38,661 bases of DNA from JAMCYG01 sp027365565. GTDB lineage: Archaea; Micrarchaeota; Micrarchaeia; Micrarchaeales; Micrarchaeaceae. Location: positions 1-38,661 of the forward strand of contig DAHXMI010000008.1 of assembly GCA_027365565.1 (NCBI GenBank), given 5' to 3'. A program made the position numbers and the translations under genes. The notes beneath the pieces are model-generated. The model was not told the DNA's origin. It searched no databases and worked only from the letters and a program-made list of their open reading frames with translations. Positions 15,852-23,000 of this stretch are shown here, one piece after another; the stretch's first letter is position 1; every line of letters starts with the position of its first letter.

Positions 15852-17345
15852 TCAGGTAGTGACCGTCACTGTGGGCATGACGCCTCCCGGCGGATACTGG
15901 CGTACGCGGATCCACTGCCATGTCTCAGAGCCGCTGCAAAACCTGGGCCCGATATACCCGTTCAAGTAGGACGAGGGGAACGATGTGTCGTTTATGTAAG
16001 TCGTGTAGTTCGCCTGAGTTATGATGGGGTTGTTGTTGCTCCCGACCAGCAGCGAATAAAGCCTGAAATTCCCGTTTGTTAATCCATTGGAAGTCGAATA
16101 GCCATTGAAGGTATTCGGCGCCGGGTTCCCTGTGTAAAGCTGGTCGGAGCCGCTTGTGCCGCGCTGCGCCCACAAGTTGGTGTTCGTGGTGGTGCCCCTT
16201 CCAGCCGCCGCGAACCATATACCCATGTCGTTGGTGGAAGGGCCGGAGCCCATGAAATCCACTATATACGGCGCGGTGAAATTCTGAATGGATGTTATGT
16301 AGACGTTGTTGCAGCTGCCCCCATCGTATGTAAATCCATTATTCACAGTGTATGTCATCCCGGAAATGATATTCCATTTGCCTGTGTCAAGGCTTGTGCC
16401 TACGAAGTTGTCGTAGAACTCGAACACGTTTGCGCCGTTGTCGTACTCCGCATACTTCGGGGAGAGCTGCGGGGCCTCTCCTGCATGCACGCCGCTATAC
16501 TCTGTGGTTATCGGCAGCAGATACATTTGTAGCGGCATGACATTCCTCTTGCTCGAGGGCGGCGATATCGCCTGCGGTATCCTGACCCAGAATATAGCGT
16601 TGCCGGTTGCAGAAGTGCTGCAGTTTGTTTCGCACCAACTGTACAGCTCCTTGCTGTTGTAATAGAATCTTATGTTGCCGAGATCCGGCCTCTCATGGGT
16701 TACGAGGGCAGAATCCTTCGGGTTGAAGCTTACCGGCACGTCGAAATGCGCAGGTATTGCCCCGCTGTTCTGGGTGTTTGTGACCGTTATGCTGAAGTTC
16801 GAGGCGCTGAGCGGCAGTTCATTCTGGGGCAGCGTCGATGCCTCTATGCGTATGAACCCTCCATACGTGAAGTTGGAATCTGAAGGGCAGTTGGAGTACG
16901 ACAGGTTGCTCACGCCGCTGGCGCAGTAGTTCGCCGATAGCTTCAGTGTGCCGCTGTATATTCTCCCGGCAGGCACCCCCATGTTGAACGTCGCGACGCA
17001 GTACACCCTCTGGCCTACCTCTGCCACGCTGGGCGTGCAAATACCACTGGCGGCCGACTTGAAGTCGAGGGTGGGGGTGAACGAGCTAATGTTGATTATT
17101 CCCGGAACCTGATCCGAGAACACCACCAGCAACTGCGACTGCCCCGCGGTTGTGGTGTTAGTCAGTATCGCGTCGATGCATCCGAACGTGTTGTACATCT
17201 CGCAGTTCAGCGGGAACACGTTGTTAGGCAGGCTGGCATATATGATAAGTACTGCGAGAGCTATTGCAATAATCAGGAACATGAAGCTGTAGGTTGATAG
17301 GAAGTCCAGCGCGCTCTGCGACCTCATCCTTTCTTGCCCATCCAT
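15852..17345 (-). CDS. Class III signal surface protein with DUF2341 and lectin-like domains
   Basis: A 497-residue surface protein. The N-terminus M-R-S-Q-S-A-L-D-F-L-S-T-Y-S-F followed by a hydrophobic helix (about 14-36) is a pilin-type class III signal (QxxxD), processed by a prepilin peptidase before Gln in known cases. A middle region (about 185-290) resembles DUF2341, with I-R-F-Y-Y-N-S, cysteine pairs and F-W-V-R-I-P. The last part begins F-Y-D-N-F-V-G-T-S-L-D-T-G-K-W, typical of the concanavalin-like lectin/glucanase fold that often follows DUF2341, and suggests glycan binding. Many N-x-S/T sequons occur. It is divergent from rsmA and shares one TATA element with it. Whether it joins a pilus or is a stand-alone surface protein is unknown. 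Confidence 0.78.
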   Translation of the reverse strand: MDGQERMRSQSALDFLSTYSFMFLIIAIALAVLIIYASLPNNVFPLNCEMYNTFGCIDAILTNTTTAGQSQLLVVFSDQVPGIINISSFTPTLDFKSAASGICTPSVAEVGQRVYCVATFNMGVPAGRIYSGTLKLSANYCASGVSNLSYSNCPSDSNFTYGGFIRIEASTLPQNELPLSASNFSITVTNTQNSGAIPAHFDVPVSFNPKDSALVTHERPDLGNIRFYYNSKELYSWCETNCSTSATGNAIFWVRIPQAISPPSSKRNVMPLQMYLLPITTEYSGVHAGEAPQLSPKYAEYDNGANVFEFYDNFVGTSLDTGKWNIISGMTYTVNNGFTYDGGSCNNVYITSIQNFTAPYIVDFMGSGPSTNDMGIWFAAAGRGTTTNTNLWAQRGTSGSDQLYTGNPAPNTFNGYSTSNGLTNGNFRLYSLLVGSNNNPIITQANYTTYINDTSFPSSYLNGYIGPRFCSGSETWQWIRVRQYPPGGVMPTVTVTT

Positions 17346-17367
17346 GGTAGTTTATCTCACGGCAGAG

Positions 17368-17377
17368 TTATAAATAT
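17368..17377. promoter_or_regulatory. Single TATA element shared by two divergent genes
   Basis: TTATAAATAT sits in the middle of the 52-bp gap between the starts at 17345 (minus) and 17398 (plus). Its centre is about 27 bp from one ATG and 26 bp from the other, ideal for leaderless transcription in both directions. No second TATA-like sequence is visible. Confidence 0.6.
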
Positions 17378-17397
17378 GCTGCTGCAGCATTACCCTT

Positions 17398-18228
17398 ATG
17401 ACGGAAGAGATGCAGAACGGCAGCGGTTACGGCGAATACATCACTGCCGTGCGGAACGTCAAGAGCCACAAGAGGCTGGGCCAGAACTTCCTCATCTGCC
17501 CTAAAGTGGCCAAGGCCGAGGCCGCCCACGCCCATGGCAAACAGGTGCTTGAGATAGGCCCTGGACTCGGGTTCCTCACGGAAGAGCTGTGCAAAGCTGC
17601 CAAAAAGGTGATTGCCATAGAGAAGGATCCGCGCATGTCTGAGATGCTGCGGGCAAGGGTGCAGCACAGCAACCTTGAGGTGATAGACGCAGACTTCCTC
17701 GACGTGTCGGCCCGCGTCTCGAAGAAGGCGGATATACTGATAGCGAACATACCTTACAACATATCGAGCAAGGTGGTCGAATGGGCGACGGCGAACACCC
17801 TTGAATCGGTGATCTGCCTGCAGAAGGAGTTCGTCGAGCACATGACTGCCGAGCCCGGCACCAGGAACTATACGAGGCTGAGCGTGGTCTGCTCTCTCAC
17901 GATGTCGGTAACAGAGATAATGGACGTGCAGCCTACATGTTTCATACCGAGGCCGAAGGTCAGCTCCACGCTCATATACATGAAGCCCAACGGCTTCAGG
18001 ATAAGTGATGGCGACTATAGCGTGATAAGGCTGCTGATGGAGCACAAGAAGAAGAGGGTGAAGAACGCATTCTACGATTCAAGGAAAGCGCTCGGCCTTA
18101 GCGACGCCGAAGCGAAGAATATCGCTGCAGGGCTACAGCACGCGGAAAGCATCGTGTTCAAGCTGACCCCTAAACAGATCCTCGAATCTGCGAACGAAGC
18201 AACACACGCAATTAAGCCTTTTAAATAG
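17398..18228 (+). CDS. rsmA: 16S rRNA adenine dimethyltransferase (KsgA/Dim1)
   Basis: A 276-residue S-adenosylmethionine-dependent enzyme that dimethylates two adjacent adenines in the terminal helix of 16S rRNA. Visible motifs are H-K-R-L-G-Q-N-F (24-31), motif I E-I-G-P-G-L-G (52-58), A-I-E-K-D after strand 2, and the catalytic N-I-P-Y-N-I-S (117-123). The F-I-P-R-P-K-V-S-S signature is also present. Length is normal. The ATG at 17398 lies about 26 bp past the shared TATA element, so the message is probably leaderless. Confidence 0.94.
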   Translation: MTEEMQNGSGYGEYITAVRNVKSHKRLGQNFLICPKVAKAEAAHAHGKQVLEIGPGLGFLTEELCKAAKKVIAIEKDPRMSEMLRARVQHSNLEVIDADFLDVSARVSKKADILIANIPYNISSKVVEWATANTLESVICLQKEFVEHMTAEPGTRNYTRLSVVCSLTMSVTEIMDVQPTCFIPRPKVSSTLIYMKPNGFRISDGDYSVIRLLMEHKKKRVKNAFYDSRKALGLSDAEAKNIAAGLQHAESIVFKLTPKQILESANEATHAIKPFK

Positions 18229-18363
18229 TTATGGTGTGTAAAGAATCTGCTAATCTATTCAAATTCGCTAATTATTCTTTTTCTTGCTAATAAATTCACT
18301 TGCCCTCATGCTCTTTAACCAACATAAATATTGAAATTTTGGGGTGTTGTATAGCATTCTATA

Positions 18364-18382
18364 TTCTAAATATATATTAGAA
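18364..18382. repeat. AT-rich inverted repeat upstream of the 18439 gene
   Basis: TTCTAA and TTAGAA arms flank seven AT bases, within a very AT-rich 210-bp gap that also has three GCTAAT copies (about 18250-18300). It is placed about 55 bp before the ATG at 18439 and could be an operator; in AT-rich DNA it could also be chance. Confidence 0.3.
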
Positions 18383-18438
18383 GAAATAACCACATAAGTA
18401 TTAAATATATGTAATACCAGTATAGTAGCGGTAATAGA

Positions 18439-18651
18439 ATGGCTGTTAAGTATAGCGCCTCAATGGTAAGAGCAGTTAAAGTATTAAGCTCTGATTTGAG
18501 AGCTCAGGCAAAGAAGAAAGGGTTCAAAGATAATGACTTTGTTTTTATAAAAGTAGGCGAATATCACTCTGAGCCAGAATATAAGATTGAAAAGATAGAG
18601 GGCAGTATAATTGAGTTTATTAGAAACAAAGGCGCTATAGTAAAGGAATAA
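18439..18651 (+). CDS. Unrecognised 70-residue protein, AT-rich
   Basis: A small basic protein (N-terminus M-A-V-K-Y-S-A-S-M-V-R-A-V-K-V-L, then about 20% Lys) with a likely short beta domain at the end (K-I-E-K-I-E-G-S-I-I-E-F-I). No family recognised. The start ATG has GGTAA four bases upstream and a TATA-like TATTAAATATATG around 18396-18408. It lies 22 bp before the 197-residue gene, presumably one operon. Low GC and AT-ending codons differ sharply from rsmA upstream, suggesting transfer. A toxin-antitoxin or nucleic-acid-binding role is possible only by size and pairing. Confidence 0.7.
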   Translation: MAVKYSASMVRAVKVLSSDLRAQAKKKGFKDNDFVFIKVGEYHSEPEYKIEKIEGSIIEFIRNKGAIVKE

Positions 18652-18673
18652 GATACATCAGAAGGTATATATC

Positions 18674-19267
18674 ATGGCGCCATCTCTTCCTTATAGTTAC
18701 CAGAAAAAAACTATAACATTAGTTTTACCCCACACATTTCTTATTGATAATTTCAGACGTTATAGGGCAGAAGATACAATAACACATATAGAAAATCTTG
18801 CAAAAATGATGTTGATATCAGAGATTATAATACGAAAACGAGCTCTTAATCCAACGTTATATTTTGGTGCAACTTCCGCTAGTGCCATAAAAGCATTTGA
18901 GGAGAAAGTAAAAAGTAATTCAGCGTTTAGCGAACTTCATTTTGGGGCTTTTAGAGAAGCTTTGGATGTAGACGAGGCGGATGAGATAAAGAAGCTAGGA
19001 GAACAGGGTAGTATAATAGCAGTAGCAGATAAATTACTCAAGACTCATAATACGAACCCAATTATAGTGGCCCGTAGTGATTCGATTATAAGATGGAAAG
19101 AAGACATAAAGGAGTATTATAGTAAGCACACAAGCAAGAAAGAGCCGATAGCTGTTTTTTCAGTAGACGGAACACTTCAATACCTAAAACAAAAAGATAA
19201 ACCAATATATTATTCTGCTAGAGATAGCATCAAAGCCGATGTGCTTAAATATTATTTACCAAAGTAA
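18674..19267 (+). CDS. Unrecognised 197-residue protein, AT-rich
   Basis: A soluble alpha/beta protein with no signal, no membrane helix and no certain motif. Alternating hydrophobic strands (T-I-T-L-V-L-P, P-I-I-V-A-R-S-D, P-I-A-V-F-S-V-D) and acidic residues (D-V-D-E-A-D-E, then R-S-D) vaguely recall a nuclease-like Rossmann fold such as PIN or NYN. The expected spacing of acidic residues is not convincing. The start at 18674 follows GGTAT by five bases. It shares AT-rich composition with the 70-residue gene before it, and the two form an isolated pair between rsmA and a metallo-beta-lactamase-fold gene. Confidence 0.72.
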   Translation: MAPSLPYSYQKKTITLVLPHTFLIDNFRRYRAEDTITHIENLAKMMLISEIIIRKRALNPTLYFGATSASAIKAFEEKVKSNSAFSELHFGAFREALDVDEADEIKKLGEQGSIIAVADKLLKTHNTNPIIVARSDSIIRWKEDIKEYYSKHTSKKEPIAVFSVDGTLQYLKQKDKPIYYSARDSIKADVLKYYLPK

Positions 19268-19287
19268 AAAATAAAATCCAATCGTCA

Positions 19288-19956
19288 CTATTTGAACCCG
19301 TACTTTACCTCCTGTACCTCATCGAACAGCAGCGTCGAAGGTATCGCCTCCTGCATCATTTTTGCGGCCTGCCCGCTGCCGTCCTTGCCGAGAAGCATCT
19401 TGTAATGCATGGGCACCGTGTACTTGGCGTTTATCGCCCTTGCGGCCTCTATCGCCTCGTTCACGTCCATCGTGTACGTGCCGCCCATCGGCAGCAGCGC
19501 TGCGTGAAGCCCCTTCATCTCCTTCATCTCTGGTATGAAATCAGTGTCGCCTGCATGGTAAACCCTCATACCCTCTAAATTGGTTATGTAGCCCACCCAT
19601 TCGTTAGCCTTTGGGTGGTTCTGCAGCCTGGCAGCGTTCACATTGTACGCCGGCACGGCCTCTATCTTTATGCCGTCGAACTCCATCTTCTCGCCCGGCC
19701 TTGTAATGTGCACGTTCTTGTAGCCCTCGATGCCCTCGCAGCCCTTAGGTGCGATTATCCTCGTGTCATCCTTGATGATCTTGTCGATATCGGCTCTGCT
19801 GTAGTGGTCGAAGTGCGGATGCGTTATCAGTATGAGATCCGCACTCTCGCTTATCCTGTCCGACAGCATGAACGGGTCTATGAATATCGTGCGGCCGTTC
19901 GCCTTCGCGTAGAAGCTGGCATGGCCTATCCAGAATAGCACTTCCCTGAGTTCCAT
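19288..19956 (-). CDS. Metallo-beta-lactamase-fold hydrolase (UPF0173 type)
   Basis: 222 residues with the metal-binding H-x-H-x-D-H as H-P-H-F-D-H (46-51), a later His134/Asp137 in Y-H-A-G-D-T-D, and His184 in V-P-M-H-Y. Together these supply the two-metal site of the fold. Size and the W-I-G-H-A-S-F start match the UPF0173/UlaG-like group of small hydrolases, whose substrates are mostly unknown. It probably binds zinc or manganese in the cytoplasm. Start at the ATG at 19956. It is convergent with the AT-rich pair and divergent from the giant surface gene. Confidence 0.88.
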   Translation of the reverse strand: MELREVLFWIGHASFYAKANGRTIFIDPFMLSDRISESADLILITHPHFDHYSRADIDKIIKDDTRIIAPKGCEGIEGYKNVHITRPGEKMEFDGIKIEAVPAYNVNAARLQNHPKANEWVGYITNLEGMRVYHAGDTDFIPEMKEMKGLHAALLPMGGTYTMDVNEAIEAARAINAKYTVPMHYKMLLGKDGSGQAAKMMQEAIPSTLLFDEVQEVKYGFK

Positions 19957-20062
19957 TTCACCACTGCACAGTCATTTACCAAGCAAAATATTTACGTTTT
20001 TTCCGCCTGCGCCGATATATAAGTATTTAAAAACGTTAACAGAGATAATAAATGTTGGTTGT

Positions 20063-23000
20063 ATGCGGGGTGCATATGCAGCAGTGCTATACATTGCCAT
20101 ATTACTAGTGCTGGTAATCGCTGGTGCGCTCGCAAGTGTATCGCCTATTGCCAATACTGCGTCCACCCAGCAGACTGCACAGAACCTGACACAGGCCTCT
20201 TATCGCACTCCACAATGCAGCTGCGGCACTTTTGGCGCCTGCTCCCTTCCTAATGATGTCTGCGCACGCGCCAGCGCAAACAGCTGTTTTCGCTGTGTCC
20301 CAAGCACATCCGCATCCACAACCTCAAAATCTACAACTTCAACCTCTACGACTACAATATACCCTGGATGCCCGACAGCCACGCCTAACGGCGGAGACTG
20401 CAATGTCTACAAGCAGTTTGGCAACGTCATCACCAACTACCCGTCCGGCACGGCAGGCAATGGCGGCTTTGTAGTATCATCGTCAGGAACCAGCAATACT
20501 CCGGTAATAAGCAGCGTGATAAACTTCAATAACAACAATGCCCAAAACCTGATAACATGCCCTGTGGCACCCAACCCTACCAACACGATCGAGTACTTCT
20601 CCACAGACATGGCTGATGGCATATACGGCAACCGCTGTCTTGCGCCTTCCGGATCCCTCACCACAAATGAGCTGCTCGACCTGCATACTGCTTGGAATAC
20701 CACCGCTGCGGCCAATTCACTAGCTGGCCCCGCATTCAACAACCTTGTGCGCAGCGACGCATATGCCCTGACCTACAGCGGCGCGGCGTCCTACGATGGC
20801 CAGACGCCCAACATATCGAATGGGTACAGCACCGACTCATACGTATTTCAGGGTGTTCCATCTTCTGCCCAGGGCGGCATATGGACATGGTATGCGGAGG
20901 TGGCAAATATACCTTCGATGAGCGGTTCCGTCTCGGAGAATGCGAGTTATCCCGGGCTGCACTATGATGTCAACTACTCTATAACCTGCTCTGTCAATGG
21001 GGTATATAGTGCGTCGGGTCCGTGCGGCAAGCTTACCGACCAGTACACATACAACTACAAAACGTCCGCAGCGCTTTCGAAGCTGAACTCTGCGACCCTT
21101 CCAGTCCCTACGGTCAATCCATCATTCACTGGGGAGGATTGGATATCCTATAACGGCGGGGCATATGGTCCGGCAAGTTCCTATGCGAGCGGTAACTGTG
21201 GTAGTGCTTACAGCCTTTCAAGTTGCCTGAGCCAAGGGGGGTATTCAAAGATAGGCACAGGAACATTGTATTATACTACTGGAAGCACGCAAGGCGGCGA
21301 TGTCTTTACAAAAAGTGGTGACAGTTCAAATTATTACTTAGCATGGAATTTGGGCGGCTATGACTGCATTCCCTATACGGGCGCATGCCTTAGGTACAAT
21401 GTTGATATTTGGTCTGCACCTCAGAAAGTAGCGTATCCGACAACCGATGTCGGCATGTACCCCTACTTGCTGTACAACACTACGACTCCTGCCGTCACCA
21501 GTTCCGCCACAAACAGGACCGAGATGCTTAATCTGTCATTCGATCTCTACAGTCCAATCAACTACCTCAGTGCCGCGAACCTCGATCCATTCCCTATATA
21601 CACAGGTAGTGGGTTCTTCGCTACGGAAACCACAACAAATCCTGATGGTGCGGTCACGGAGTTCCCATCGAGCCTTGTTTCGGTAGGCCAACCGGACCCA
21701 TCTGCGTTCAACAGCGGCAGTTCCTCGTTCGTGACTGCGGAAACGCCCGCGCAGATAAAGAATAGCAACAAGGGCAGCGCTGGAATATTGAACGGTCTCA
21801 CAACCGTAGTTGGAAGTTCTATAGGCAGCCTCAACAACTTCATCCAGGGATCCATAACCTCCCCTGTGTTCATGACTGAATCACCGAACAATTACCTATA
21901 TGTTGTAAATAGTACATCAGGCAGTAGCGGGTTCGGAGGCTTCTCATCTTCGTTGAGCACCTACCTCTACGTTCTCAGGTTCGTACCTGCGGGCTACCTA
22001 AATATGACGAACAATCCTCCGTCGGCGGTCACTGCAACTAACTATAACAACTGGAAATCGACATGGGAAAATTACTGGAAAATATCGACAACCGAGCAGT
22101 CATACAACCTCTACATAACCAAGGTATACAACCTGACTAACGACACGAACAGCTGGTGGGGCCTCGGCGGCTACAGTAACACATGCACTGGCTCAAGATG
22201 CATAAACGACATGTTGCCAATGGCAATGACTACCGACTATGCGGATGATGTATTCATTTTGGGCACGCAGGCCAGTTCGCTATCAAGCTCTAACCCGACA
22301 GGACAGATGGAACTTGCGGGAGTATTGTCAAACGGCACCATAGTGGCAAACAACAACCTGAAGGTGCCAAGCGGTTTCCAATGGCCCGCCGGCATCGCTT
22401 CTGACGCCGGCGGCTCCTACGTCTACGTACCCAACACTACAGGCAGCATACTCGCCTACAGTACAAAGAGCAACTTCTCACCTGCAGGCAGCATACCCCT
22501 CTCATATTCCCCAGCAGGACTCAAAGCCAACATGTCGACTGTGGACTACATGGCGCACGGCGGGCCCTTTGGCAACACTGCAATAGCAAACTTCTATTCC
22601 ACCGCATTGGCCGAAAACTCCAATGGTCCTATTGCCGGCATGGCCCTGTCCGGCCTTGGTAACGATACGCCATCATACCATTCACCAATAACAATAGCCA
22701 GCTATCAGGGTTTAATATACGTCCTCGACCAATGGACCTTCTACGACTGTGTGCTTAACCCTGGCTATTATGGTATGAGTATTTCGAATTTACAGAAGGA
22801 GAATTCCATATATTCGCCATGCCAACGCGGTACCGTTGGCCCGCATAACAGCTACTATGACAACCTTTCCTCATCCATATTGATGCTGCGCGTCTTCTTA
22901 CCAAATGGCACCGAGGTAAAGATAAATCCTGTGACAAACTACAGCGATCTAGTGGCGTCGAACTCGATGGCATTGGGATTCATAAATGCTGGTGCTGGCA

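Noticed and set aside
17368..18045. 225-codon frame antisense to rsmA
   Set aside because: rsmA carries all the family motifs; the antisense frame is a shadow of GC-rich codon use with no recognisable domain.
18674..19267. PIN or NYN nuclease assignment for the 197-residue protein
   Set aside because: Strand-like segments are suggestive but the required acidic residues are not in convincing positions.
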